Assembly (NCBI GenBank): GCA_900317955.1
Contig: ONIP01000018.1
Span: forward strand, 1-43,250
DNA: 43,250 bases
From: an uncultured Bacteroidales bacterium
GTDB lineage: Bacteria; Bacteroidota; Bacteroidia; Bacteroidales; P3
Direction of reading: 5' to 3'
Under the pieces are notes generated by a model, which was given only the letters and a program-made list of their open reading frames with translations, ran no database searches and was not told where the DNA came from. Numbering within the stretch: position 1 is the first letter of the stretch; each line of letters begins with the position of its first letter. Both the position numbers and the translations under genes were made by a program. Below, one piece after another: positions 34,037-41,819 of the stretch.

Positions 34037-36133
34037 ATGGGAACATCAGTACTACATATCAAGACCGAGGTGGAATGCCGCGTCTATCTCTTCGACGAAG
34101 AGAAAGGCATCGCCAAGCCCGGCATATGGTTCAACCTCGAAGTCCGCAAGGGTGAGCAAGATTTGCTGTTTGTCAGCACAGAGGATGAGGCAGTAATATG
34201 CTTCAAATCATACAATGTTGGGGAGGGTGATTGTGACTACAGAATGACTTTGGAACAATCGCAATTCATCAATGTCAACGCAGAAGCCACTGAAAAAGAA
34301 ATAGCCTCAGGGATAAAAGACGAATTTGGTGTAGCCTATAGTCATGATGGTCTGCAACTGTTAAAAGACCAAAATGTAACTATAAAGGAATACCACATTC
34401 GGGATGGGTGTATGGTGATAAGAGGGAGGGCTTTTAAATGGAGAAATCTTTCAGACATTATTCTTCCCGACAGCCTGACACATATAGGGGAGCATGCTTT
34501 TGAAAATTGTAGTAATCTCACTGCCATCACTTTGCCAGCTGGTTTAACTTATATTGGTGATTGTGCTTTTTTGTGGTGTAGAAATCTCACTGCCATTACC
34601 ATGAATGTCGGCGTGACCCATATAGGGAACGGGGCTTTTTGGGGGTGTGAGAATCTCACCGCCATCACCTTGCCTGCTTGCCTGACGTATATAGGGAATA
34701 GTGCTTTTTTGTCGTGTAAAAAACTCATCGCTATCACTCTGCCCGCTAACCTGACGCATATCGGGGATAGTGCTTTTTATTGTTGTGAAAACCTCACTTC
34801 CATTACCCTGTCCGACAAACTGACCCATATTGGGGACTGGGCTTTTTATCATTGTGAAAAACTCACTTCCATTACCCTGCCTGATAGCCTTACTCGTATT
34901 GGGGACGGTGCTTTTTCTGGATGTAAGAGGCTCACCGCCATCAACATTCCTGCCAGCCTAATGCATTTCGGGGACGGTATTTTTTCTGGAACAGGTATCC
35001 ATGATGTTGTCAGTAATTCGCCAAACTTCACCTTCAGTGATGGTTGCTTGATAGACCAACAGAAACATATGTTGCTTAAATACATGTCTGACAAAGATAA
35101 TATTTCTTTACCTGTCGGCTTAACCCATATAGGGGGATATGCCTTTTCAGATTGTAACAATCTTGTCGCCATCACCCTACCCGCTGGTCTGACACATATC
35201 GGGAACTGCGCTTTATTGTCGTGTAAAAATCTCACTGCTATCACACTGCCTGCAGGTCTGGCATATATCGGGGATTATAATTTTTCATGTTGTAACAACC
35301 TCACCACCATTACCCTACCCGCCAGCCTGACACATATCGGGTACAGAGCTTTTGAGTTGTGTAAAAATCTTACCTCTATCACTCTGCCTGCTGGCTTGAC
35401 TCATATCGGGTATGGCGCTTTTGGGGAATGTAATAGCCTTTCTCATATTTTTATCCCAGAAGGAATGAGAACTCATTTCGAAGCATTGTTGCCTGAGGAA
35501 TTACATGAAAAGTTGATAGAAATGGATAATAACAAAAGTGTTGAAATCCTAGTCAATTTACCATACTATCTATTCTTTGACACGGAAACAACAGGTGTGC
35601 CGAGGGATTATAATGCGCCAGCTAGCAATACGAGGAATTGGCCTAGGTTGGTGCAGTTGGGATGGATTGTGACTGACGAAGAGGGGGATGTGTTGTCGCA
35701 GGGCAATGAGATTGTGAAACCCGAGGGGTTTGTTATCCCTGCTGATGCGGCACGAGTACATGGTATCACTACAGAGAGGGCGCAACTTGAAGGCAAGCCG
35801 CTTAGGGAGGTGATAGAGGCGTTCTTGAAAGATGCAGAACAGACGAAGTGTATTGTGGGACATAATATCTCGTTTGACCAGAAGGTGGTGGGTGCTGAGC
35901 TGTATAGGCTGGGTATTCCTGACACGATAAGCACAGCGAAGAGCCTCTGCACTATGCAGGCGGGTACGGATTACTGCAAGATACCGGGCTACTATGGTTA
36001 TAAGTGGCCTAAGTTGCAAGAGCTATACCATAAGTTGTTTGGCTGTGACTTTGAGGACGCACATGACTCTATGGCAGACATCACTGCCACGAAGAAGTGC
36101 TTCTTTGAGATGCGGAAGAGGGGGCTGATTTGA
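34037..36133 (+). CDS. Leucine-rich repeat protein fused to a DEDDh 3'-5' exonuclease
   Basis: 698 residues. The N-terminal ~75 residues (HIKTEVECRVYLFDEEKG, EVRKGEQDLLFVSTED) form a beta-rich PEGA-like domain that, as far as I recall, heads many modular Bacteroidales proteins. About 13 BspA/LRR_5-type repeats of 23 residues (pattern LTAITLPAGLTHIGxxAFxxC) span roughly 130-480, interrupted once by a ~36-residue non-repeat segment after repeat 8. Residues ~510-698 are a DnaQ-like exonuclease with FDTETTG (D515, E517), HNISFD (D614) and HDSMAD (H676, D681), so all five DEDDh residues are present. There is no signal peptide, so it is cytoplasmic. It lies 11 bp after the DUF1016 gene, an operon. 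The combination of LRR and exonuclease is one I do not know. Confidence 0.9.
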   Translation: MGTSVLHIKTEVECRVYLFDEEKGIAKPGIWFNLEVRKGEQDLLFVSTEDEAVICFKSYNVGEGDCDYRMTLEQSQFINVNAEATEKEIASGIKDEFGVAYSHDGLQLLKDQNVTIKEYHIRDGCMVIRGRAFKWRNLSDIILPDSLTHIGEHAFENCSNLTAITLPAGLTYIGDCAFLWCRNLTAITMNVGVTHIGNGAFWGCENLTAITLPACLTYIGNSAFLSCKKLIAITLPANLTHIGDSAFYCCENLTSITLSDKLTHIGDWAFYHCEKLTSITLPDSLTRIGDGAFSGCKRLTAINIPASLMHFGDGIFSGTGIHDVVSNSPNFTFSDGCLIDQQKHMLLKYMSDKDNISLPVGLTHIGGYAFSDCNNLVAITLPAGLTHIGNCALLSCKNLTAITLPAGLAYIGDYNFSCCNNLTTITLPASLTHIGYRAFELCKNLTSITLPAGLTHIGYGAFGECNSLSHIFIPEGMRTHFEALLPEELHEKLIEMDNNKSVEILVNLPYYLFFDTETTGVPRDYNAPASNTRNWPRLVQLGWIVTDEEGDVLSQGNEIVKPEGFVIPADAARVHGITTERAQLEGKPLREVIEAFLKDAEQTKCIVGHNISFDQKVVGAELYRLGIPDTISTAKSLCTMQAGTDYCKIPGYYGYKWPKLQELYHKLFGCDFEDAHDSMADITATKKCFFEMRKRGLI

Positions 36134-36415
36134 ACTTAAACGTACACGAATTGCACAAATAACGCGAATAATTTGTGTTGATTAATATAATGCTCTGATT
36201 TGATATATGACGTTTTTTTTACAACATAGAAGAAGTTGGATCTCAATTACTCCACATAAGGAATGCAGCATGGGAACAAGAATGATGCTACAACTCTTTG
36301 TCCTAAAGGGACGCGACAATGCATTATTTGGCAATAATCAGTTATTTGTCATAATAGAGCGTGTCGAATAAGCAATGGCTCGTTGCAAAAAACTATCCTC
36401 TTTTAGAATAAAAAA

Positions 36416-36940
36416 ATGCACCAAAACAATATGATGTTTATCTTATATATAGTTGCTCTTATTGTATTTCTCTTTTTATGGGATTATTCTTATGACAAAA
36501 TACATAAGATGAGAGCAATGAAACTAAAGGAAAAATATTTGGAATTTGAAGAAAGGCTTCAGATTGAAAACGAATTACTACCAGTGATTGATGAATGGGC
36601 AACGATTGCAACGTTTACTATGGCGGACTATGCTGTATTTCACAACTGGGAGCATATTCTTGCATTCATTGATTCAACTGTAGGAAATTCAACATTAAAT
36701 GAAATCAAAGTACACATTTTAAAGAGTGCATACTATAATCTGCGTTCATTATTGAAACCAGAAGATTACATATTCGTTTCAATCAAATCATTTATTTATA
36801 GATTCAAAAAAATCGATGTGGCAATATCTTTTGCGGAAATCATTTATTATACATACAAGAAAGAAAAAAAGATTAATATTATAGATTTGCCTATTCCAAC
36901 ATTCTGCTATTCTATAAACGATATAAACGAACTAAAATAA
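36416..36940 (+). CDS. Orphan membrane-anchored protein, 174 aa
   Basis: One N-terminal membrane segment (about residues 6-24) is followed by a charged helix (KIHKMRAMKLKEKYLEFEERLQIENELL) and an AT-rich, Lys/Ile/Tyr-rich cytoplasmic or external domain. A start at the Met6 codon (36431) is also possible. No family is recognised. Low-GC codon use unlike the neighbours suggests acquisition. The 282 bp between it and the LRR-exonuclease gene show no feature I can support. Confidence 0.5.
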   Translation: MHQNNMMFILYIVALIVFLFLWDYSYDKIHKMRAMKLKEKYLEFEERLQIENELLPVIDEWATIATFTMADYAVFHNWEHILAFIDSTVGNSTLNEIKVHILKSAYYNLRSLLKPEDYIFVSIKSFIYRFKKIDVAISFAEIIYYTYKKEKKINIIDLPIPTFCYSINDINELK

Positions 36941-37482
36941 CGAGAAATGCGTAGGTGTGGCGGCTGTCCATATAGCACATTCTCGCGACTTTGGATGTTG
37001 TCCGTTGATAAGTTGATAAGTTTTCGAATGTGTTAACGTGTGAATGTGTTAATGTGTTAGTTCTTGGCGCATCAAAGATTAACGAATTAACGAATAAACA
37101 ATCAGCATATCAACATTCCTTTGCCTTCGTCCTGCGAAAAGTGTGAACGTATATAGTTGTCGGTCAATGTGTATACCTTGTAATTTGTGAAATGGGGAGT
37201 GAATAGTGGCTCACATCTATTGTATTTATAATTGTAATTAGGTCCCACTTTGTCCCACTTTTTTTTCTCAAAAGTGGCACCCTATTTTTGGGCTTTTTGA
37301 GTATAACAATATCAAACGCAGAGACGCTCTGCCTTCGTCGTGCCTTCGCTCTGGGTTCGCTTCCAGAGGCGAAGCCACAGCACACCAAGGTATGACCTAA
37401 AACGAAATAAGAATGAATGATTCGTGTAGATTAGTAAGATTCGTGTTCGAAAAAAGAATAACATAAAGTGGTGTGCAGATAA
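36941..37482. other. Gene-poor region with word-array repeat and a hairpin
   Basis: About 37006-37106 holds mirrored words: GTTGATAAG and GTGTTAA units on the left, ATTAACGAATTAACGAA and TATCAAC on the right. CCACTTTT (37255-37262) pairs with AAAAGTGG (37270-37277), and a CCC-tatttt-GGGCTTTTT element follows, so transcription from the left may end here. A 74-codon minus-strand frame at 37164-37388 lacks support. Nothing else is seen. Confidence 0.55.
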
Positions 37483-37553
37483 AAAATCGCAATTTGTTGC
37501 GATTTTATTTTGCCGAATAAAAAAAAGTTGTACTTTTGCAGCGGAAATCGCAA
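37483..37553 (+). promoter_or_regulatory. Operator-promoter of the HipB-like regulator
   Basis: A 10-bp perfect inverted repeat AAAATCGCAA-N4-TTGCGATTTT (37483-37506) lies upstream of the -7 box TACTTTTG (37531-37538). The same half site, AAATCGCAA, recurs at 37545-37553 over the predicted transcription start. Two operator elements bracketing the promoter are the classic layout for autorepression by a small HTH protein. Confidence 0.8.
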
Positions 37554-37565
37554 TATATTGGTATT

Positions 37566-37787
37566 ATGGACTTGAAGGAAATTGGGCATATAATCAAGGA
37601 ACGACGGGCGACGCTGGTGGTGAACCAGCGCACCGTTTCGGAGCTTTCGGGGGTTGCTGTTAACACGCTTGTGGCCATCGAACGCGGTGAAGGAAACCCA
37701 CAGATAACCACTTTGCTTAATATTCTTGAAACCATTGGGCTGCAATTAGGCGTGAAACCTAAAGTGATAGAGTTTGAGACAAGGTAA
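37566..37787 (+). CDS. HipB-like XRE-family HTH regulator, 73 aa
   Basis: The ATG at 37566 is chosen because the TTG at 37536 overlaps the -7 box. One helix-turn-helix domain: IGHIIKERRATLVVNQRTVSELSGVAVNTLVAIERGEGNPQITTLLNILETIGLQL, the HipB pattern. HipB normally represses and neutralises the kinase HipA, but no hipA follows: the next gene is an unrelated secreted protein. It therefore looks like a solitary autorepressor or the remnant of a toxin-antitoxin locus. Confidence 0.85.
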   Translation: MDLKEIGHIIKERRATLVVNQRTVSELSGVAVNTLVAIERGEGNPQITTLLNILETIGLQLGVKPKVIEFETR

Positions 37788-37863
37788 GGTATATGTAAAC
37801 AGCACAGAATTTGGCATCCAGCGGGATATTAATATCGATGTTTCACTCTAAAATGATGCAATC

Positions 37864-38709
37864 ATGAAAATCAACAGTACCATATTAATTTGTTTGTTGT
37901 TGCTGCCCATGATAGGGCTGTCTCAGAGCGAGGTGACTCGTCGCGTCAGCACTGTTGAGATGGGCTATCGCGGCAAGGTGAAAACTGTTCAGCTCACTGA
38001 GTTCTGCATGGACTCTGCCAACCGTTTTTTCACCACTACCGCAGAAGCTTATAATGAACAGGGACTTCGGACCGACATGTCGGTTGCGGATTTCCTCTAT
38101 CAGTCCAACTACCACTATGAGTATGACGACAACGGACGGCTGGTCTATTATGTGGAAACCTTCTCCGAAGGAGGAAAGGACAGCATTGCGTTCTTCCATG
38201 ACAAAAACGGCTGCCTTGTTGGTTATTCGGAATATGTATTCGATGCCGACCCGAACGAGGGCAACGATGTAACGGACTATCTTGTGACTTGCGACGCCCA
38301 ATGCCGAGTGCTGACGTGTGCCTCGGTGTGGGAGGACACCACATGGTATGTGTACGACAACCAAGGCAGGTTATTGAAGAAAACACAGTCCTGGCAAACC
38401 GACAAGGCAGAAACTTTCGACTACAACAGACATGGACGATTAGAAAGGGTACGTATAGGCGACAAACACCACATCGATACACACTATCGCTACGATGCCA
38501 ACGGAGATACCACCAAAGTCTGGAGCACCAACTGGGAGCACCACGAAGGCGATATTGGAGACCATGAAGTTGGGGAACACAAGTACTACTCATACACAAA
38601 ATATGACGACCACGGAAACTGGACCCAAGCAACTATAACCGTAACTGACTCCTACAACAAGAGCTCCCAAAAACACACCCTTATTCGAACCTTCAGCTAC
38701 TACGAATAA
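37864..38709 (+). CDS. Secreted YD/RHS-repeat-like protein, 281 aa
   Basis: Signal peptide of about 20 residues (ILICLLLLPMIGLSQ). The mature part contains repeats of the type YEYDDNGRLVYY, WYVYDNQGRLLKK, FDYNRHGRLERV, YRYDANGDTTKVW and TKYDDHGNWTQA, i.e. five to six YD repeats. There is no RHS core or toxin tip, so it is a short stand-alone form, common and uncharacterised in Bacteroidota. Located after the HipB-like gene; a relation between them is not evident. Confidence 0.75.
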   Translation: MKINSTILICLLLLPMIGLSQSEVTRRVSTVEMGYRGKVKTVQLTEFCMDSANRFFTTTAEAYNEQGLRTDMSVADFLYQSNYHYEYDDNGRLVYYVETFSEGGKDSIAFFHDKNGCLVGYSEYVFDADPNEGNDVTDYLVTCDAQCRVLTCASVWEDTTWYVYDNQGRLLKKTQSWQTDKAETFDYNRHGRLERVRIGDKHHIDTHYRYDANGDTTKVWSTNWEHHEGDIGDHEVGEHKYYSYTKYDDHGNWTQATITVTDSYNKSSQKHTLIRTFSYYE

Positions 38710-38775
38710 CCTAAGAGCAATCAACACATCCTGGCGAACATCCGAATCCGCCTAATCACTACAATAGCTACCACC

Positions 38776-39435
38776 TCACTTGGCAAGCAGTTTCACTATC
38801 TGCCGTTCCGAAGCCTGAGGCAGCAAGTCTCTTAGATGCTGGAAAATAATATCATAAGACTCCTGAGGCATCCGTTCGCAAGTACACATCTCCCTCCCGA
38901 GCAACAACTCAGGTGTAGTCAATAGCGACCATCCCCATCCATACTCCCTTCCATGCTTGTCGGTAGGATAGACAAAATCCTCAGTAACAATACGGCATGC
39001 CGACTGCAAGCGGGTTACATAACCATCAAAACGGCCACGCATCTTCGGACCTGTAAAGCCGCAGGCCGCTCTCAACTCGCGCGTTATAAAACTTCCATTG
39101 GTGCGCAATATCGTCAGTATCGTCTCCTCTACCGAACCCATCTCCGGTTCGGGATGGATACTGCGGCGGTAATTGCAGAAATCCGGCCACCATCTCCGGC
39201 TGATAAAGCCCGCCTTGCCACCGAAAAACTTTCCATACACACAGTCCCCTTCTGTCACAATACTCCCCTTCCATTTCCATAGCGGCCAATCCCAACCACC
39301 GTCGGGCAGCACAACATATCTACATTCCGGTGCAACCATCTCGTCTGCCGAGAACCCGGCTATCCCGCTGTCCAACAACGGCAAAAATCCCGTCTGCTGT
39401 ATTGCATCTATTAATTCCGCACAATGGTGTATCAT
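38776..39435 (-). CDS. AlkZ-related winged-helix protein, 219 aa
   Basis: 219 residues. The segment ETILTILRTNGSFITRELRAACGF...RGRFDGYVTRLQSACRIVTEDF resembles the winged-helix part of the YcaQ/AlkZ glycosylase family, and GREYGWGWSLLTTPE also recalls it. The protein is about half the length of AlkZ and lacks a QxQ-type catalytic motif that I can see, so it may bind rather than repair DNA. Its start overlaps the upstream gene's stop by 4 bp (ATGA), so the two are translationally coupled. The assignment is tentative. Confidence 0.5.
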   Translation of the reverse strand: MIHHCAELIDAIQQTGFLPLLDSGIAGFSADEMVAPECRYVVLPDGGWDWPLWKWKGSIVTEGDCVYGKFFGGKAGFISRRWWPDFCNYRRSIHPEPEMGSVEETILTILRTNGSFITRELRAACGFTGPKMRGRFDGYVTRLQSACRIVTEDFVYPTDKHGREYGWGWSLLTTPELLLGREMCTCERMPQESYDIIFQHLRDLLPQASERQIVKLLAK

Positions 39436-40298
39436 TTCTTTTTTCCTTCTTCAATTCCAAAAATCTTTTTGCCGTAAGGCGTCAATGTCACCTGTCCCGA
39501 AAGCCAATCCACCGGCATATCAACAAAAAGCATCCCGCAACCATAAGCCTGCACAGAATAAATGTTGTAGAATGCCGTCACAACCGTACGATTGCTGTCC
39601 ATGGTGAATCCATCCGGCTCTGGCAAACACTTCGTATACTCATCAGAAAGGCATTCGGTGCTGTTGCCGTTCTCCTTGTTCTTTTCCAACTCTTCAAGCG
39701 CACGAATCATCACCCTGCCTATACCGGCCGTATCCATAAGGTCCGCCAATCTGACAGCCTTTCCCGTGGCTCGGTCTACAATAAGCGATTGGAACGAATA
39801 TGTTCCATGGGCTGCGAATGCCACAAACTCCTCCTTGTTTACAGAAAAATGCAACAATTGACCATCCTGACGCACCTCCCCTTTCACTGTGGCATAGTTA
39901 TATGGCCAAAACCTCACCGAATCCAACTTAACCTTCTTTGGCTCCATGCCGCCAAAAAGGTACTCATCGTCTTCTACCCATGTCCGCCCCAAAAACTTCT
40001 GTCCAGCCTCGTCCATCGTCGCACAGCTGCTGTCTCCAAATGCCATGAACATCAATTCTTTCCTCACACTCGCGTCGAACCCGTCTAAATCAGGCCATGC
40101 CAACGTAAACTCGTTCTGCACGTCAAGATAAACATCCCCCACAATCGGCACCGTGTCACAGGCCTTGATTTCAAAACAACTCTCACCCGTCACAACATGA
40201 ATCGGCAGCATCTCATACCGCTCGCCTTCCTCAGGTTGCGACACGCACCCGGCCATCAAAATCGCTGCAACAGAGAGATAAACAAATCTCCTTTTCAT
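39432..40298 (-). CDS. DUF3298/RsiV-like lipoprotein
   Basis: 288 residues; lipobox LMAGC with Cys18 as the likely lipidated residue. The C-terminal part (VVTAFYNIYSVQAYGCGMLFVDMPVDWLSGQVTLTPYGKKIF) matches the end of DUF3298 domains, as in the RsiV extracytoplasmic region. The preceding FVAFAAHGTYSFQSLIVDRATGKAVRLADLM fits the PdaC/DUF4163-DUF3298 tandem. It probably resides in the envelope; the ligand is unknown. Coupled to the AlkZ-related gene downstream. Confidence 0.65.
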   Translation of the reverse strand: MKRRFVYLSVAAILMAGCVSQPEEGERYEMLPIHVVTGESCFEIKACDTVPIVGDVYLDVQNEFTLAWPDLDGFDASVRKELMFMAFGDSSCATMDEAGQKFLGRTWVEDDEYLFGGMEPKKVKLDSVRFWPYNYATVKGEVRQDGQLLHFSVNKEEFVAFAAHGTYSFQSLIVDRATGKAVRLADLMDTAGIGRVMIRALEELEKNKENGNSTECLSDEYTKCLPEPDGFTMDSNRTVVTAFYNIYSVQAYGCGMLFVDMPVDWLSGQVTLTPYGKKIFGIEEGKKK

Positions 40299-40313
40299 AC
40301 CGAATACAATTAA

Positions 40314-40646
40314 CTATTGCTCAGGAACTACGGCAAAATACACCAACGTCTCCGTCTCGCTGGCATTTATCAAACTGTGGCTATGTCCTTTGGGGCAATA
40401 GTGGCACTGTCCCGGCAGCAAACGCTCCTCCCCGTCGTCATACAGGCAGCGCGCCTCTCCGCTCAGTATATAAATCATCTCGCTACTCGTCTCGTGGCAG
40501 TGATACCCTATCGTGCATCCCGGCTCCAGCATCCCGCGCATTATCTTGTTCACACCGTCAAAGAACATGCGGCTTTTCGTCACACCTTCGCCCCCTTTAA
40601 AATGGGGCTGCACACTTAATTCAATGTTTTCAAAATCTATAACCAT
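40314..40646 (-). CDS. Small cupin-domain protein
   Basis: 110 residues, a single cupin_2 barrel. GYHCHETSSEMIYILSGEARCLYDDGE is the first metal-binding motif (His, His, Glu) and PGQCHYCPKGHSHSLINASET the second (His). Such proteins bind a metal ion and act as isomerases, dioxygenases or sensors; the substrate is not evident. It has its own -7 box and ends 15 bp before the DUF3298-like gene, so it may lead a three-gene transcript. Confidence 0.88.
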   Translation of the reverse strand: MVIDFENIELSVQPHFKGGEGVTKSRMFFDGVNKIMRGMLEPGCTIGYHCHETSSEMIYILSGEARCLYDDGEERLLPGQCHYCPKGHSHSLINASETETLVYFAVVPEQ

Positions 40647-40671
40647 GTCTATTATCCTTTATTTTGTTTGG

Positions 40672-40679
40672 CAAAGATA
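40672..40679 (-). promoter_or_regulatory. -7 box of the cupin transcript
   Basis: TATCTTTG on the minus strand matches TAnnTTTG, 25 bp before the cupin start codon. The MscS gene diverges on the other side. Confidence 0.6.
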
Positions 40680-40751
40680 CATAATTTTTTCCGTACAAGA
40701 ATAATTTTTTAGCCACTATCGCGTTATCAACGACAAAAAACATATCATTTT

Positions 40752-41786
40752 ATGCTACTAATCGACGACAATACACCTTCGCTCATCACCGTTGCTGCCG
40801 CAGGCAAACCCAACCTCCCCGATGTCCCGCAAGACGAATTCGCTCAAAAACTGCTCACCACCGACAGCATCACCCAGACCATCTCCGACAGTCTGAAAAA
40901 CATGAATCTTACCGACCTCAAAGATGTGGTCACCGGACAAAACACCATCCTCCGCGACGGCATGAAAGCCCTCACCGAGATGACCGTAAGTTTCATTCCC
41001 AAACTTCTCATTGCCATCCTCATCCTCTGGGTGGGCATGAAACTTGCCGGCATGCTCCGCAAAATCATCTTGCGCGGACTCGAACGCCGCAATGCCGAAC
41101 CCTCTCTCAAAAGTTTCCTCGGTTCCTTGGTCGACGTACTCCTCAAAGCCATGATTATCATTATGGCCATGGATGTTGTCGGCATCAAGGCCACCTCCTT
41201 CATCGCCCTCCTCGGCGCCATGGGTCTTGCCATCGGCATGGCTCTTCAGGGCACACTCCAAAACTTCGCCGGCGGTGTCATCATCCTCCTCATGAAACCC
41301 TTCAAGGTTGGCGACTACATCGAGTGCGGCAACTTCAAAGGCTATATTCAGGAAATACGCATCTTCCACACCGTCATGCGCCCCTTCAACGGACGCACCA
41401 TTGTCATCCCCAACAGCGAACTCTCCAACAAAAGCCTCATCAACCACACCAAGGAAGAAACCATCCGCCTCGACGTTGTGGCCAGCGTAGCCTATGGCTC
41501 CGACCTCGACAAAGTCAAAGAAGTCCTCATGCAGGTCATTAACGACGACCCTCTCGTCCTTCACGAGCCAAAACCTCCCGTTGTCGCCGTCAGCGACCTC
41601 TCCGACAGCTCCGTCAACCTCTCTATGTGGATCTGGGTTAAAACCGAAGACTACTGGACTCTCTGGATGCGCATCCGCGAAAACATCTACAAGGCATTCT
41701 ACCTCAACAATATCACCATCCCGTTCCCGCAAATCGATGTTCATATCAACAACGACAGCAACAAACCCGTTCCCCCCATGCCCTAA
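40752..41786 (+). CDS. MscS-family small-conductance mechanosensitive channel
   Basis: 344 residues. Membrane segments lie at about 79-102, 124-146 and 147-182. The third holds the pore pattern GLAIGMALQGTLQNFAGGVIILLMKPFKVGDYIE, diagnostic of MscS, followed by the beta domain (IRIFHTVMRPFNGRTIVIPNSELSNKSLINHTKE) and the C-terminal alpha/beta domain. It opens on membrane tension to protect against osmotic downshift. The first ~75 residues form an acidic N-terminal extension that could be partly mis-started; an ATG at residue 51 is an alternative. The lnb-like gene follows at 33 bp. Confidence 0.92.
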   Translation: MLLIDDNTPSLITVAAAGKPNLPDVPQDEFAQKLLTTDSITQTISDSLKNMNLTDLKDVVTGQNTILRDGMKALTEMTVSFIPKLLIAILILWVGMKLAGMLRKIILRGLERRNAEPSLKSFLGSLVDVLLKAMIIIMAMDVVGIKATSFIALLGAMGLAIGMALQGTLQNFAGGVIILLMKPFKVGDYIECGNFKGYIQEIRIFHTVMRPFNGRTIVIPNSELSNKSLINHTKEETIRLDVVASVAYGSDLDKVKEVLMQVINDDPLVLHEPKPPVVAVSDLSDSSVNLSMWIWVKTEDYWTLWMRIRENIYKAFYLNNITIPFPQIDVHINNDSNKPVPPMP

Positions 41787-41819
41787 AAACCCTTTCCCTC
41801 AATTCGAAAAAGCCATCCC

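Noticed and set aside
37164..37388. 74-codon minus-strand frame before the HipB-like gene
   Set aside because: No ribosome-binding context, basic low-complexity start, and it runs through a terminator-like hairpin. It might be a remnant but cannot be supported.
40758..41744. 328-residue minus-strand frame antisense to the MscS gene
   Set aside because: Acidic low-complexity translation typical of antisense to biased genes.
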